Source: an uncultured Anaerolineae bacterium (GTDB lineage Bacteria > Chloroflexota > Anaerolineae > Promineifilales > Promineifilaceae). From it: 64,000 nt of DNA. The notes beneath the pieces are model-generated. The model was not told the origin of the DNA and searched no databases. It worked only from the letters and a program-made list of their open reading frames with translations. Of the stretch, positions 19,936-30,934 are shown piece after piece; position 1 is the stretch's first letter, and each line of letters begins with the position of its first letter. The DNA is taken from positions 24,173-88,172 of the forward strand of contig CALEAD010000033.1 of assembly GCA_937943625.1 (NCBI GenBank). The letters run 5' to 3'. The translations under genes and the position numbers were made by a program.

Positions 19936-20490
19936 TCACTGCACGTCATTGTACGTCCAGTAACGATTGACAAAGAAGTTCCAGAACATCACCACGCCAA
20001 CTGCCAGCATCAGCGCCATGTTCTTGCCCAGGCGCACGGCATACGGAACCAGGAGGGGAACAGTTTCGACTAACTGCGTAAAGGGGCGATGGGTGAAGGT
20101 GAGAATGGGAGCACGAATAAGAATGCCGGCCACACTAACCAGAATAAATTGCACCAGCTGCCGCCGCACCGATTTGGAGCGCGAATCGGGATAAGTCCAG
20201 TAACGATTCCACATAAAATTGCTGAGAATGGCAGCAATGAAGGAAATCGTTCCAGCAAAGGTGGGGGCCAGACCGGTAATCTGGGGAACGGTCAGGTTGA
20301 AGTCGGCAAGCGCCTTATGCAGCCCCATTTCGGGCTGTAGCCAGGCCACAAAGGGGTTAATCATCAAATTGAAAATACCAAAATCTACAATAAAGCCAAT
20401 TGTGCCCACAACGGCAAACTTCACAAACCGCTTGGCTTCCTTGGGGTTAACGCCCATGCGCAGGGCTACGTTGGTCAGGGTTGAGATCAT
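19936..20490 (-). CDS. GtrA-family membrane protein
   Basis: A 184-residue four-helix membrane protein: helices near residues 25-45, 75-100, 115-135 and 150-175. The first carries the family hallmark FVKFAVVGTIGFIVDFGIF, and WNRYWTYPDSR and VNRYWTYND flank later helices. GtrA proteins help flip or present polyprenyl-linked sugars. The ATG at 20490 overlaps the ligase stop as ATGA. The upstream extension in this frame reads through the ligase gene and is not real. Confidence 0.88.
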   Translation of the reverse strand: MISTLTNVALRMGVNPKEAKRFVKFAVVGTIGFIVDFGIFNLMINPFVAWLQPEMGLHKALADFNLTVPQITGLAPTFAGTISFIAAILSNFMWNRYWTYPDSRSKSVRRQLVQFILVSVAGILIRAPILTFTHRPFTQLVETVPLLVPYAVRLGKNMALMLAVGVVMFWNFFVNRYWTYNDVQ

Positions 20491-21962
20491 ACAGACTCCC
20501 ACAACAGCTGCTGCAACCCCAGCATGACGCCGAGGTGCAGGTAGATATTGTTGACATAAAGATTGTCCACCAAGTGATGAACAGAAAGGGCAATGAATGC
20601 CGCCAATAGCCCCAGGGCGATGCCTCGCTGCGGCCAGGCGCCGCGCCGCAATAGCCGCATATTTTGCCAGAAAACGGCCGTCCAGAAAAGCAAATAGGCC
20701 AGGAGTCCTACCAACCCAACCTCTGCCCACAAGTTTAAGTAGTAGTTGTGCGCGTGTCCCAACGCCGCCGGCCAGTTGATGAGGCGATACGCGGGGTAAG
20801 CAGCTTCGTAATTGCCAAAGCCTATGCCCAGCCAGAAGTGGTCTTGCGCCATGCCAACGGCCGCCTGCCAATGCGCCAACCGTTCGACGACGGCAAAGTT
20901 TTCGTGCGTGATGTCCACGCCGCGCACGTCATCAAAGCGCAAATCCTGGCTAAAGCCGCTGCTGATGCGGGCAATCACGCCTGCCGGCAGCCGGTTGAGC
21001 GCCATGCCCACCAACAGCAGCCCGCCGGCAACAACGGCCGTTGCCAGCAGCAGTCCCACTCCCTGCCACCACCTGCGCGGCAAGCAGAAAATTAGCGCCA
21101 CAATGCCCGCCGCCAGACCCAGCCACGCCCCCCGGCTCCACGAAGCCAGCACACCGCCCAGGGAAACGGCCGTGACAATAGTTAATAGCAAAGTGTAAAT
21201 GGTAAATGGGGGGTGCCGTAGCGCCTGCCGTAAGTCATTGTGCGTAAGCCAGCGCCTGAACTCCGCGAACCAGACACCAGCCAGCGCGCCCAGCGCCAGC
21301 AGCGCCGTCAGATTCATATACCCCCCAAACGGGTTGGGCTGGTCAAACGAGCCAAAAGCGCGATAGAAGCGCCCCAACACCATAAAGTGCGATGGCGCTT
21401 CACCACGCCAAAAGAACTGGTAAATGCCAAACACCCCCTGGCTGACGCCCGCCAGCAGCAGCAACGCCAGAATCACCCAGGGCGCGCGCTTTGGCGGCAA
21501 ATCGGCCGTCAGGTCTAGCGTCAGCCAGATCAGCAACAGCATTTCCACCCATTTAGCCACCTCACGCAGCCCGGCAGCCGGCGAAGCGGCATTGAGCAGG
21601 GTGAGCAGGGCGACGTAAAGAAAGAGCAGCAGCGGTACCGCCAGTGGCGTGTGGCGCAACAAAATGCGCCTTTGCCGCAGCCCGCGCGCCAGCCACAGCG
21701 CCAGGGTGAAAAAGAAAAGCACCTGCCCACTGTCTAGCGGCGAGCCGGTGAGGGCGCGCGCCTCATAAGCCCCCCAGGGAGCCAGCAGCAGCATCAGCCC
21801 CAGGGCAACCAGGGGTTGCACAAGGGAAAGCAGGAAAACGGCCGTTGCCCCCAACAGCGCCCCCGCCCATAACAGCGGCAATGTTGCCAGCGCCAGGCCC
21901 ACCAACAGCGCCCCTGGCGCCCACCCCCATGCGGGTTTAGTCAACTTTCCTGCGACTGTCAT
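20487..21962 (-). CDS. O-antigen ligase/polymerase-like membrane protein
   Basis: About 491 residues with 10-12 hydrophobic helices. A long periplasmic loop (about residues 320-400) contains the FWLGIGFGNYEAAYP and GHAHNYYLNLWAEVGLVG segments characteristic of the Wzy/WaaL (O-antigen ligase) superfamily, including the conserved HNYYL. It probably polymerises or ligates glycans outside the membrane. A TTG start at 22010 lies inside a dispersed repeat, so the ATG at 21962 is preferred. It overlaps GtrA by 4 nt. Confidence 0.85.
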   Translation of the reverse strand: MTVAGKLTKPAWGWAPGALLVGLALATLPLLWAGALLGATAVFLLSLVQPLVALGLMLLLAPWGAYEARALTGSPLDSGQVLFFFTLALWLARGLRQRRILLRHTPLAVPLLLFLYVALLTLLNAASPAAGLREVAKWVEMLLLIWLTLDLTADLPPKRAPWVILALLLLAGVSQGVFGIYQFFWRGEAPSHFMVLGRFYRAFGSFDQPNPFGGYMNLTALLALGALAGVWFAEFRRWLTHNDLRQALRHPPFTIYTLLLTIVTAVSLGGVLASWSRGAWLGLAAGIVALIFCLPRRWWQGVGLLLATAVVAGGLLLVGMALNRLPAGVIARISSGFSQDLRFDDVRGVDITHENFAVVERLAHWQAAVGMAQDHFWLGIGFGNYEAAYPAYRLINWPAALGHAHNYYLNLWAEVGLVGLLAYLLFWTAVFWQNMRLLRRGAWPQRGIALGLLAAFIALSVHHLVDNLYVNNIYLHLGVMLGLQQLLWESV

Positions 21963-22000
21963 TACAAAGTGCAAAGCGTAAAAAGATGGGTTACAATGTT

Positions 22001-22077
22001 TGACCGCCAACGGCCATCCACCGACCGCGATTTTATCAGTGGCGGGCGGTCTGCCGTTACCCCTCTGCGGTCAAATC
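22001..22077. repeat. GACCGC/GCGGTC dispersed repeat
   Basis: The element begins TTTGACCGCCAACGGCCA, has a core GACCGCGATTTTATC, and ends GGCGGTCTGCCGTTACC followed by TGCGGTCAAAT. The two halves are roughly inverted. It is one of about a dozen copies in the window and lies between the ligase gene and UXS. Confidence 0.8.
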
Positions 22078-22142
22078 TATAAAGCTGCATTGAACCATGC
22101 CCAATTAACCATCCACGATTTACAATTCACCTTTCGTTATCT

Positions 22143-23084
22143 TTACACCCGTCCGCGAAAGTAAGCAATCGTCTGTTCTAGCCCCTCTTCCAGGCCGACC
22201 TTCGGCTCCCAATTGAGAATACGCCGCGCCTTGCTAATGTCTGGGCGGCGCACCTTGGGATCATCGGTAAAGCGATCTTGCGCCGGTTTGACAAACAAAA
22301 TATCCGACTTGCTGCCAGATACTTCCAACACCTTCTGCGCAAACTGCAATACCGTCATTTCAGCGGGATTACCAATGTTCACCGGCATATCCTCCGCGGA
22401 AAAGAGCAGGCGATAGATGCCCTCAATCAGGTCGGTGTAATACTGAAACGAGCGCGTCTGGCTGCCATCACCATATACCGTCAACGGCCGTCCCGTGAGC
22501 GCCTGATAGATGAAGTTGGGCACAACCCGGCCGTCGTGCAGCCGCATGCGCGGGCCATAGGTGTTAAAAATGCGCACGATGCGCGTCTCCAGGCCATGAT
22601 AGCGATGATAGGCCAGCGTCATCGCCTCGGCAAAACGCTTTGCCTCATCATACACGCCACGCGGGCCAATCGGGTTCACATTACCCCAGTACGTTTCCGG
22701 CTGCGGATTCACTTCTGGGTCGCCATACACCTCAGAAGTCGAAGCGAGCAAATAACGTGCATTTTTCACCTTGGCCAGCCCCAGGGTGTTGTGCGTGCCC
22801 AACGAGCCAACCTTCAGCGTGGGAATGGGGTGCGCCAGGTAATCATTGGGGCTGGCAGGCGAAGCAAAATGCAATACTGCATCTAGCTCCCCTGGCACAT
22901 AGATGTGGTTGCTCACGTCGTGTTTGATGAATGAGAAGCGTTCATTGCCAAACAAGTGAGCGATGTTGTCCATATTGCCGGTGATCAGGTTGTCCATGCC
23001 CACGACAGTATGCCCTTCGTGCAAAAAGCGATCACACAGATGAGACCCTAAAAAGCCGGCTGCCCCGGTAATTAGTACGCGCAT
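22143..23084 (-). CDS. UDP-glucuronate decarboxylase (UDP-xylose synthase)
   Basis: A 313-residue extended SDR that converts UDP-glucuronate to UDP-xylose. The Rossmann motif [11 protein letters not shown] is at the N-terminus. The catalytic YxxxK (YDEAK) lies within the segment [14 protein letters not shown] that distinguishes UXS from other epimerases, preceded by [10 protein letters not shown]. Length fits the soluble bacterial form. It heads the minus-strand polysaccharide cluster and would supply a pentose donor for it. Confidence 0.9.
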   Translation of the reverse strand: MRVLITGAAGFLGSHLCDRFLHEGHTVVGMDNLITGNMDNIAHLFGNERFSFIKHDVSNHIYVPGELDAVLHFASPASPNDYLAHPIPTLKVGSLGTHNTLGLAKVKNARYLLASTSEVYGDPEVNPQPETYWGNVNPIGPRGVYDEAKRFAEAMTLAYHRYHGLETRIVRIFNTYGPRMRLHDGRVVPNFIYQALTGRPLTVYGDGSQTRSFQYYTDLIEGIYRLLFSAEDMPVNIGNPAEMTVLQFAQKVLEVSGSKSDILFVKPAQDRFTDDPKVRRPDISKARRILNWEPKVGLEEGLEQTIAYFRGRV

Positions 23085-23370
23085 GTTGCCTCCAATTTTG
23101 ATTGCGGATTTGCGATTGCGGATTACCCACTATCCTTGCAGTTTTACGAAAATGGCACACAGATTTGCACGGATGGAAGGGATGAGCGCAGATTTTGGGT
23201 ATGTATCCCCTGTAAAAATCGCGCCAACTCTTGGTCTGTTGTGGTCCGGGCAATCTGCAACCATCACTTTACCACTGATGCTGCTGATAACGGCCGTATT
23301 CTACCTTAGCCCCTGCCATACGGCGAACAAACCTATCGACATGGTTCTAGCGGTCTTTACTTTACAATTT

Positions 23371-23450
23371 GACCACCAACTACCGACCGCTAAGCGCGAT
23401 TTTGCCGGGGATTGGCGATCTGCCGTCGGCCGTCTGCGGTCATTTTCATA
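23371..23450. repeat. GACCGC/GCGGTC dispersed repeat
   Basis: Preceded by TTTACAATTT, it runs GACCACCAACTACCGACCGC, core CGCGATTTTGCC, then CTGCCGTCGGCCGTCTGCGG and TCATTTTCA. The TTTACAATTT lead and the CATTTTCA tail recur in other copies. The rest of the 23085-23582 gap contains tandem GATTGCGG units (23099-23125), a GGCACACAGATTTGCACGGA motif (23153-23175) and no convincing gene. Confidence 0.8.
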
Positions 23451-23582
23451 GACGCTTAGAGCATGGAGATTGGCTACTCTCCGGCAAAAGTGAGCAAGGC
23501 GTCAAAAAATATCGCCCATGCCCAAGGTACGCTGTATACTTTGCGCCGCAATCACAACACAACCCAAATGGAGACTCTTTAT

Positions 23583-24650
23583 ATGAGCCAACTCGCCCCG
23601 GATAACGCGCCACCAGATATCCACGAACGGCGCAAAGCTGACCACATTCGCATTAACCTGGAAGAAGATGTGGCCTTTAAGCAGCTAACCACCGGCCTGG
23701 AACGTTACGCCTTTACACACCAGGCTTTGCCAGAGCTGGACCTGGCGCAAATTGATACCACACTGACCCTGTTCGGCAAGCGCCTGCAACGGCCGTTGCT
23801 CATCTCCTCCATGACCGGTGGGACAGCGCGGGCACGGCAGATCAACCGCACCCTGGCAGAGGCGGCGCAGCAAACAGGCATGGCCATGGGGCTAGGCTCT
23901 ATGCGTGCCGCCATCGAAGACCCCGGTCTGGCAGATACCTACCGCGTGCGCGACGTTGCGCCCGACATTCTGCTCTTTGCCAACCTGGGCGCGGTGCAGT
24001 TGAACTATGGCTATGGCCTGGCCCACTGCCAGCGTGCCGTAGACATGGTCGAGGCCGACGCCCTGATTTTGCACTTTAACGCCCTGCAAGAGGCGGTGCA
24101 GCCAGAAGGGGACGGAAATTTTGCCGGTCTGTACAGCAAAGTGGCAGAAATTTGCCGCCACTTGCCTGTGCCCGTTATTGCCAAAGAGGTGGGGTGGGGC
24201 TTTGCCGGGGAAACGGCGCGGCGACTGGCAGAAGCTGGCGTGGCCGCCATTGACGTTGCCGGTGCGGGCGGCACATCCTGGAGCCAGGTGGAAATGTACC
24301 GCGCGCCTACGGCACGCCACGCGCGCGTAGCCGGGGCTTTTATAGATTGGGGGATTCCCACGGCCGTTTCTGTGCAGCAGTGCCATCAGGCGGCACCCCA
24401 TTTACCCATCTTCGCCAGCGGTGGCATCAAAAACGGCATAGAGGTCGCCAAGTGCATTGCCCTGGGCGCCAGCATGGCCGGGTTGGCCGGCGACTTTTTG
24501 CGTGCGGCGGATAAAGCGGGCGTTGCTGGGGTTGTAGAGCTGGCCGGAACCATCAGCGACGAGCTGCGCGTGACCATGTTTGTGGCCGGGGCTGCCAACC
24601 TGACTGCCCTGCGCCACACGCCCCTGCACAAAAGCGAGAGTGTAAGATAG
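23583..24650 (+). CDS. fni: Type II isopentenyl-diphosphate delta-isomerase
   Basis: A 355-residue FMN- and NADPH-dependent isomerase that interconverts IPP and DMAPP. The N-terminal [16 protein letters not shown], the flavin-site SSMTGGT, the FANLGAVQ strand, the QEAVQPEGD loop and AGAGGTSW near 220 are all family signatures. The ATG at 23583 follows GGAGA at a proper distance; upstream ATGs at 23463 and 23568 add non-conserved residues. It lies 40 nt before the prenyl synthase, so precursor balance and chain elongation are coupled. Confidence 0.92.
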   Translation: MSQLAPDNAPPDIHERRKADHIRINLEEDVAFKQLTTGLERYAFTHQALPELDLAQIDTTLTLFGKRLQRPLLISSMTGGTARARQINRTLAEAAQQTGMAMGLGSMRAAIEDPGLADTYRVRDVAPDILLFANLGAVQLNYGYGLAHCQRAVDMVEADALILHFNALQEAVQPEGDGNFAGLYSKVAEICRHLPVPVIAKEVGWGFAGETARRLAEAGVAAIDVAGAGGTSWSQVEMYRAPTARHARVAGAFIDWGIPTAVSVQQCHQAAPHLPIFASGGIKNGIEVAKCIALGASMAGLAGDFLRAADKAGVAGVVELAGTISDELRVTMFVAGAANLTALRHTPLHKSESVR

Positions 24651-24689
24651 AGCCACCACCTCGCTGCCCACTCCCTACTAAACACACCC

Positions 24690-25715
24690 ATGACCAACGA
24701 ACTTGAAACCCTCGCCCCAGACATGATCGCCGCCGTTGAGGCAGAAATGCGCCAGGTTCTGCACGCCAACGGCCGTCAGCCAGACCTGTTTTATGGCATG
24801 ATGCAATACCACATGGGCTGGCTCGATGCCCAACTGCAACCGGTCAATGAGAAAAGCGGCAAACGCATACGGCCGTTGCTCTGCCTGCTGACCTGCGCCG
24901 CCGCCGGCGGCAATTGGCAGCAAGCCGTACCTGCCGCTGCCGCAATTGAGATGCTGCACAACTTCTCCCTCATCCACGACGACATTGAAGACGCCAGCCC
25001 CACGCGGCGCGGGCGCGCCACCCTCTGGCAGCTTTGGGGCATCCCTCAGGCCATCAACGCCGGCGACGCCATGTTTGCCATTGCCCACCTGGCGCTCAAC
25101 CGCCTGACAGAGCGCGGCGTCGCTGCCGAGATTGTGGTGCAGGCGCTGCGTCGCTTCGACGAAACCTGCGTGCAGTTAACGCAAGGTCAGCACGCCGACA
25201 TGGCGTTCGAGCAGCGCTCCCAAGTAAGCGTCGAAGATTATTTGCAGATGATCACGGGGAAAACGGCCGTGCTTCTGGCCCTCTCGGCCGAACTGGGCGC
25301 ACGCATTGCCCAGGCCAGCGAGGCCACTATCAATCACTACGCGCAATACGGCTTGCACCTGGGTCTGGCCTTCCAGGTCATAGACGACATTCTCGGTATT
25401 TGGGGAGATGAAGCGCGCACGGGCAAATCAGCCGCCACCGACATAATCACCAAAAAGAAAACGCTGCCCGTGCTGCACGGGCTGGCGCACAGCGCCCCCC
25501 TGCAGCAGCTCTATGCAACCGCTAAGCCAGATGACGCATTTGTCGCTCAGGCGATTGCTCTCCTCGACCAGAGCGGTTCCCATGCGTTTGCCCGCACCAA
25601 AGCCGACACCTATTCCATCAGCGCCAGCCATCACCTGGAAACGGCCGTTGCCACCGGTCCCGCCGCCCTCGCCCTCCAGCAGCTCACGCAGATGCTGCTC
25701 AACCGCGACTACTAA
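24690..25715 (+). CDS. Polyprenyl (geranylgeranyl-type) diphosphate synthase
   Basis: A 341-residue trans-prenyltransferase. The first Asp-rich motif is DDIEDASPTRRG (about residues 91-102) and the second is DDILGIWGD (about 228-236); both Mg2+ sites are present. GKRIRPLLCLL near residue 60 binds IPP. The residues just before the first Asp motif are small and hydrophobic, so chain length (C15 to C20 or longer) cannot be fixed. It follows the IPP isomerase closely. No clear Shine-Dalgarno precedes the ATG. Confidence 0.9.
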   Translation: MTNELETLAPDMIAAVEAEMRQVLHANGRQPDLFYGMMQYHMGWLDAQLQPVNEKSGKRIRPLLCLLTCAAAGGNWQQAVPAAAAIEMLHNFSLIHDDIEDASPTRRGRATLWQLWGIPQAINAGDAMFAIAHLALNRLTERGVAAEIVVQALRRFDETCVQLTQGQHADMAFEQRSQVSVEDYLQMITGKTAVLLALSAELGARIAQASEATINHYAQYGLHLGLAFQVIDDILGIWGDEARTGKSAATDIITKKKTLPVLHGLAHSAPLQQLYATAKPDDAFVAQAIALLDQSGSHAFARTKADTYSISASHHLETAVATGPAALALQQLTQMLLNRDY

Positions 25716-25749
25716 AAAAGAGATTGGAGATATGCAATCTCCAATCTCT
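25714..25749 (-). terminator. Rho-independent terminator of rpoC
   Basis: AGAGATTGGAGA (25719-25730) pairs with TCTCCAATCTCT (25738-25749) around a 7-nt loop. Read on the minus strand the hairpin is followed by six T residues, so it terminates rpoC. On the plus strand it also lies right after the prenyl synthase stop. Confidence 0.88.
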
Positions 25750-25783
25750 AATCTCCAGCCTTCAATACTATTAGCGGCAGCAA

Positions 25784-28700
25784 CTACATATCGTAGTCAT
25801 CTTCATCGCCGTACTCATCCTCAACATCTTCAAACTCGGCCACAAGCGAGCGCGCATCCGCCTTTGCCGCAATCATTGCCGCCAAAATATCATCATCCGT
25901 GTTGTCATCAATCAGCGTGCTGCTAAAGTCAATCGGCTTGCTCAAAACCTCCGCTTCCCGCTGTGCAGGCAGCGCCTGCTCAGCCTCGCGCTTACGGTAC
26001 ACGTGGAACCCCGTACCGGCGGGAATCAGCTTACCAATGATCACGTTCTCTTTCAGGCCAACCAGCTCGTCTTCTTTGCCCGCAATCGCCGCACCTGCCA
26101 GCACGCGAATCGTATGCTGGAAGGAACTGGCGGAAAGGAAGCTGTCCGTGTTCAGGGACGCTTTGGTAATCCCCAACAAGACAGGTTCCGCCTGCGCTGG
26201 CTGCCCGCCTTCCTCCACTACTTGCTCATTCACTTCCTGGAAGCGGGGCAGATCAACCAGTTCGCCTGGCAGCATGTCTGTATCCCCAGAAGCCGTCACC
26301 ATCACCTTATTCAGCATCTTGCGGATGATCACCTCAAAGTGCTTGTCGTGGATGTTTTGCCCTTGCGGACGATACACCTGCTGCATTTCGCGCAGCAGAT
26401 ATTGTGTGACGGCGTCGCGCCCCAGGATTTCCAGAATGCGGTGCGGGTTCTTCGACCCTTCCGTCAACTGATCGCCAGGAGACACCTTTTGCCCATCGCT
26501 AATCAGCAGGCGCATACCGGCAGGAATTTCATAGTCGCGCTCTTCGCGGCTTTCCCAAACCACGCGCAGGCCGCGCTGGTCACGCACAACACGACCGGCA
26601 CGTCGCGCCGTAATCACTTCCTCATCTGTCATGGCCAGGATGTCGCCAACCTGCACCTCGTCATTGTTTTCCACCTTCACAGTCCAGCCAGCCGGCACTT
26701 CATACTCATCATCCACCAGCCTGCTGTCGGTCACAAAAACGTGGCGCACACCATCAATAACGCGAATCTCTGCCAGTCCACCAATTTCGGTGATGACTGC
26801 CTCGCCCTTAGGCCGCTGCCGCGCTTCAAACAGCTCTTCCACACGCGGGAGACCCTGGGTAATATCGCCACCAGATTGCGCCGTACCACCGGTGTGGAAG
26901 GTACGCAGCGTGAGCTGCGTGCCAGGTTCGCCAATGGATTGGGCTGCGACAATGCCAACGGCCGTACCCAGCTCTACAGGTTTGCCGCGCGCCAGGTCAA
27001 TGCCGTAGCACTTGGCGCAAATGCCGCGCCGCAGCTCACAGGTCATGGGTGAGTAGACGTACACCTCATCAATACCTAAGGCGTCAATGCGGTCGGCGAT
27101 CGTATCGGTAAAGTATTCATCTTTGGCGATAATTATTTCACCCGTCTGCGGGTGGAGCACTGGAGAAGCAGCCACACGCCCCAGGATACGTTCGGCTAAC
27201 GTTTGCTTACCAAAGTTATCGACGCGGCGCACCCAGATACCCTTGTCTGTGCCGCAATCCTCGGCCATGACGATGACGTCCTGGGCCACGTCAACCAGGC
27301 GGCGCGTCAGGTAACCAGCATCGGCCGTGCGCAGGGCGGTATCAGCCAGCCCCTTGCGCGCGCCATGCGTAGAGATGAAATACTCCATGGCATTCAGCCC
27401 CTGGCGGAAGTTCGATTGAATCGGCACGACGATGATCCGCCCACTGGGGTCAGCCATCAGACCGCGCATGCCGGCAAGCTGGGTAATGGGGCCAAACCCC
27501 CCCTTGCCTGCGCCGGAGATGGCCATGACGGCCATGGGGCCAGCAGGGTCTAGCGCATCACGCACAGCTCTGGCGATCTCGTCTTTGGCGTTGTTCCACT
27601 GTTCAACCGTGCGCTGATACTGTTCTTCTTCCGTTAACAGGCCACGTCGGTATTGGCGGTCAATTTCGTCAACGCGCCGACGCGCTTCGGCCAGAATGGC
27701 ATCACGCTCTTCGGGAATGGTTAGATCAGCCACAGCAACGGTGACGCCAGAGAGCGTGGCATATTTGAAGCCGATGTCTTTGATGTCGTCTACCATTTTG
27801 ATGGTGACTTCATCACCCAGAGCGCGGTAAACGCGGTTGATGAGGCTGTTGACGCCACTTTTGTCGAGCAGTTGGTTAACAAAGCGCCATTCGGCAGGCA
27901 ATGCCTGGTTGAAAATGACGCGCCCTGGTGAAGTTTCGATCAGGCGACGGCGGGGTTTGCCATCTTCATAACGCACGCCGCGCTCGTCAAAGTAGGTTTC
28001 GGTGTAGAGCTTGATCTTGGCGTGGATATCCACATAGCCGAGTTCATACGCCATTTCTACTTCTTCCAGGCTACCAAAGGCGCGTCCTTCTCCGGAACGG
28101 CCGTCGTGCATCAGCGTCAGATAATAGACACCCAGAACCATATCTTTCGATGGCCCCACAATCGGCTGCCCGTCTGCGGGCTTGAGCAAATTGCGCGTGG
28201 CCATCATCATCTCTTTGGCTTCATTGACTGCCTTTTGCGAAAGCGGCACATGCACCGCCATTTGATCGCCATCGAAGTCCGCATTGAAGGCAGAGCAAAC
28301 CAGGGGATGGAGCTGAATGGCTTTGCCTTCTACCAGCCTAGGCATAAAGGCCTGAATACCCAGACGGTGCAGTGTGGGGGCGCGATTGAGCAAAATGGGG
28401 CGACCCTGGATAACCTCTTCCAGCACTTCCCACACTTCCGGGGGCTGCCGCTCAATAAAGCGCTTGGCGCCCTTCACGTTGCTGGCATGGCCGTACTGCA
28501 CTAGCTTGCTAATGACAAAGGGGCGGAACAGTTCCAGCGCCATCGTTTTTGGCAACCCACACTCACCTAACTTGAGCTTGGGACCGACGACAATGACAGA
28601 ACGGCCGGAATAGTCCACGCGCTTGCCTAGCAAGTTGCGGCGGAAGCGCCCTTTCTTGCCTTTGAGCATGTCGGAAAGGGATTTCAGTTCACGGCGGCCA

Positions 28701-30151
28701 CGGCGGCTGAGCGCCTTGCCCCGCTGGCTGTTGTCAATTAAGCTGTCTACTGCTTCTTGCAGCATACGCTTTTCGTTGCGCACAATCACGTCTGGCGCCC
28801 CTAGTTCCAGCAGGCGCTTTAGGCGATTGTTGCGATTGATGACGCGCCGGTAGAGGTCGTTCAGGTCAGAGGTGGCAAAACGGCCGCCATCCAGTTGCAC
28901 CATCGGCCGCAGGTCAGGTGGAATGACCGGCAGGACGGTGAGAATCATCCATTCTGGGCGATTGCCGCTTTGGCGCAGCGCCTCGACAACTTGCAGGCGC
29001 TTGGTGGCGCGCTTGGCCGCTTGCTTGGAGCGGGTTGTGCGCACTTCTCGCCACAGGTCGCGTGCCAGCTTGTCCAGGTCCATGTTCTTTAGGATTTCGT
29101 AAAAAGCCTCGGCACCCATACTGGCACGGAAGACGTTGCCGAATTTGCTCTTCAGTTCGCGATACTCCGTCTCATTGAGAAACTGCATCTGCGCCAGCTG
29201 CTCTAACCCCTCTTTGTTTGCCTGTGCCTGTTGGCGCACGCGCGCCAGCCGCTGCTCAAGCTGCACGCGCAAATCAGCCGCAATGACATCCACTTCGCTC
29301 TGAACTTCGGCCAGCTCTTTTTGCAGGGCAGCCACTTCACTCTGGTGCTCTTCCTCGCTCTCTTTTTGCACGTCAGTCAGGCGAGCAGTCGTCACTTCCT
29401 GGATTCTGACCGTGTGTTCGCGCCCAACCGTTTCACCCTCCTTTACAATGAGAACCCCACCCAGCTTAATGTCTTCGGCAGCGGCCGTGCCTATCATGTT
29501 GGCCAGACGGCGCTCGGTCGCCTTGGCCTCGCGGACGACCTCATCCGTGGCGGTGGAGAGGCGTTCATCAAAGGAGGCATTCAGCAGCTCAATCTGTTGG
29601 CGCAGGTCGTTAATGCGGGCAATAGCATCTCCGGTGGTTTCGGCCGTTTTCTCGGCCAGTTTTACCTCCATCTGCGCTTCTGCTTCGTGCAGTTCTTCTG
29701 TCAATCGCTTCAGGGCGCGCTGGCGGGCATCTTCATCCACATGTGTGATCACATACTGTGCAAAATAGAGGACGCGATCCAGGTTACGCCGGGAGACATT
29801 GAGGAGCAGCCCCATGTAGCTGGGTACGCGGCGGGTGTACCAGACGTGCGCAACCGGCGCAGCCAGCTCGATATGCCCCAGGCGCTCACGGCGAACAGAG
29901 GAACGGGTGATTTCAACCCCACATTTGTCGCACACAATGCCTTTGTAGCGCACATTTTTGTATTTGCCGCAATAACACTGCCAATCGCGCGTCGGGCCAA
30001 AGATGGCTTCGCAAAAGAGCCCATCTTTTTCTGGCCGCAGACGGCGGTAGTTGATGGTCTCCGGTTTGGTAACTTCTCCATAAGACCAGGAGCGAATTTG
30101 CTCTGGGGATGCTAAGCTAACGCGCAAGCTACGGAAATCTGTTGTTTCCAC
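25784..30151 (-). CDS. rpoC: DNA-directed RNA polymerase subunit beta'
   Basis: A 1455-residue catalytic subunit. The N-terminal zinc site has the Cys pattern CYCGKYK with CDKCGVEI. The active-site Mg2+ loop [12 protein letters not shown] is intact (about residue 490), preceded by a coiled-coil-rich insertion (about 150-330). The second zinc cluster ([13 protein letters not shown]) and [16 protein letters not shown] follow. The C-terminus is acidic (a run of Glu/Asp). The GTG at 30151 is chosen because GGGAGG lies 8 nt upstream and the protein then begins at the conserved [16 protein letters not shown]. rpoB is not upstream, which is unusual. Confidence 0.95.
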   Translation of the reverse strand: METTDFRSLRVSLASPEQIRSWSYGEVTKPETINYRRLRPEKDGLFCEAIFGPTRDWQCYCGKYKNVRYKGIVCDKCGVEITRSSVRRERLGHIELAAPVAHVWYTRRVPSYMGLLLNVSRRNLDRVLYFAQYVITHVDEDARQRALKRLTEELHEAEAQMEVKLAEKTAETTGDAIARINDLRQQIELLNASFDERLSTATDEVVREAKATERRLANMIGTAAAEDIKLGGVLIVKEGETVGREHTVRIQEVTTARLTDVQKESEEEHQSEVAALQKELAEVQSEVDVIAADLRVQLEQRLARVRQQAQANKEGLEQLAQMQFLNETEYRELKSKFGNVFRASMGAEAFYEILKNMDLDKLARDLWREVRTTRSKQAAKRATKRLQVVEALRQSGNRPEWMILTVLPVIPPDLRPMVQLDGGRFATSDLNDLYRRVINRNNRLKRLLELGAPDVIVRNEKRMLQEAVDSLIDNSQRGKALSRRGRRELKSLSDMLKGKKGRFRRNLLGKRVDYSGRSVIVVGPKLKLGECGLPKTMALELFRPFVISKLVQYGHASNVKGAKRFIERQPPEVWEVLEEVIQGRPILLNRAPTLHRLGIQAFMPRLVEGKAIQLHPLVCSAFNADFDGDQMAVHVPLSQKAVNEAKEMMMATRNLLKPADGQPIVGPSKDMVLGVYYLTLMHDGRSGEGRAFGSLEEVEMAYELGYVDIHAKIKLYTETYFDERGVRYEDGKPRRRLIETSPGRVIFNQALPAEWRFVNQLLDKSGVNSLINRVYRALGDEVTIKMVDDIKDIGFKYATLSGVTVAVADLTIPEERDAILAEARRRVDEIDRQYRRGLLTEEEQYQRTVEQWNNAKDEIARAVRDALDPAGPMAVMAISGAGKGGFGPITQLAGMRGLMADPSGRIIVVPIQSNFRQGLNAMEYFISTHGARKGLADTALRTADAGYLTRRLVDVAQDVIVMAEDCGTDKGIWVRRVDNFGKQTLAERILGRVAASPVLHPQTGEIIIAKDEYFTDTIADRIDALGIDEVYVYSPMTCELRRGICAKCYGIDLARGKPVELGTAVGIVAAQSIGEPGTQLTLRTFHTGGTAQSGGDITQGLPRVEELFEARQRPKGEAVITEIGGLAEIRVIDGVRHVFVTDSRLVDDEYEVPAGWTVKVENNDEVQVGDILAMTDEEVITARRAGRVVRDQRGLRVVWESREERDYEIPAGMRLLISDGQKVSPGDQLTEGSKNPHRILEILGRDAVTQYLLREMQQVYRPQGQNIHDKHFEVIIRKMLNKVMVTASGDTDMLPGELVDLPRFQEVNEQVVEEGGQPAQAEPVLLGITKASLNTDSFLSASSFQHTIRVLAGAAIAGKEDELVGLKENVIIGKLIPAGTGFHVYRKREAEQALPAQREAEVLSKPIDFSSTLIDDNTDDDILAAMIAAKADARSLVAEFEDVEDEYGDEDDYDM

Positions 30152-30248
30152 GTGGTTGACCTCCCAAATCAAAAGTAAATCTCCGACCCGAGTACGTATC
30201 TTTTTGGCGGCGCTACACCCAGGTACAGGGGGCTGCATAAACACGCAA

Positions 30249-30278
30249 AAGAGCGTTTAGCTATACGCTAACGCTCTT
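30249..30278 (-). promoter_or_regulatory. Hairpin in the rpoC leader (attenuator-like)
   Basis: AAGAGCGTT-T-AGC (30249-30261) pairs with GCTAACGCTCTT (30267-30278). On the minus strand this hairpin is followed by TTTTGCG, so it looks like a weak intrinsic terminator about 100 nt ahead of the rpoC start. It could end an upstream transcript or attenuate rpoC. Confidence 0.5.
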
Positions 30279-30540
30279 GATGAGATCGTGTATACACATG
30301 CACAGTAAGAGTGTACCAACTGTTTTTGCCTTGGCAAAGGGTCTCTTAGCTATTGATAAGCAAAGATACAAATTTGCGATGGTACCTGATTTTATGGATA
30401 GGTGCAACTCTTTACGGCAGCAATTCTCAATGCATGTAGTAGAAAATGCCAATGAATCAGCCAAAGGCTGTACCTGCCCCGCCACTCTTTTCCACTTGTT
30501 TATTTGTTTATTACCCAGTAAATGAGCTGACGAGTGACTG

Positions 30541-30682
30541 CCCCCAACCCCCTTCCCCTAGGAGAGGGATAGGGGTGGGGTTCTTTTGTTGGCCAGTCAG
30601 GGTGCCAATTCGTACATTTAGAATTACCGCAACCGGGGATCGGCCGACCGCGCGACGGCAAACGGCCGACTGCCGGCCAACT
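30541..30682. repeat. CCCC-rich hairpin and a GACCGC-family fragment
   Basis: CCCCAACCCCCTTCCCC, then GAGAGGGATAGGGGTGGGG and TTCTTTTG form an interrupted C/G inverted repeat with a short T-rich tail, possibly terminator-like. Further on (30640-30682), ATCGGCCGACCGCGCGACGG and CGGCCGACTGCCGGCC are a degenerate GACCGC-family fragment. The remainder of the 30279-30694 gap shows no convincing gene. Confidence 0.55.
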
Positions 30683-30694
30683 TGGGACGCTTGC

Positions 30695-30934
30695 ATGGAA
30701 CAGGTTCCTGAGTTAAGTTTGCAAGCTATGTTTGTGGAAGTGCATGTAGGTGATGTGGTGCAGTTGCGTAAGCCTCACCCATGTGGCAGCGATGTCTGGC
30801 TGGTCACGCGGGTGGGTGCAGATATTGGCCTGGTTTGCCAGCGGTGTAAACGGCGCGTGATGCTACCGCGTGGTACGTTTAACAAGCGATTGAAAACGAT
30901 TTCGAGCAGGGGTTCAAGTAACGACGGTGTATGA
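30695..30934 (+). CDS. DUF951-family small protein
   Basis: A 79-residue protein. VEVHVGDVVQLRKPHPCG and the later CQRCKRRVMLPR match the DUF951 family, with one Cys in PHPCG and a CxxC pair that may bind a metal or support nucleic-acid contact (inference). The family is small, basic and widespread in Gram-positives and Chloroflexota, with no established role. The ATG at 30695 is used; an ATG at 30728 (MFVEVHVGD) is also plausible. Its stop overlaps the next start as ATGA, so it is translationally coupled to a glycosyltransferase. Confidence 0.8.
   Translation: MEQVPELSLQAMFVEVHVGDVVQLRKPHPCGSDVWLVTRVGADIGLVCQRCKRRVMLPRGTFNKRLKTISSRGSSNDGV

Noticed and set aside
20491..20871. N-terminal extension of the GtrA gene
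   Set aside because: It reads through the ligase gene in another phase; the ATGA overlap at 20488-20490 gives the right start.
26003..27052. 349-residue plus-strand frame opposite rpoC
   Set aside because: Antisense shadow of rpoC; no family features and no ribosome site.
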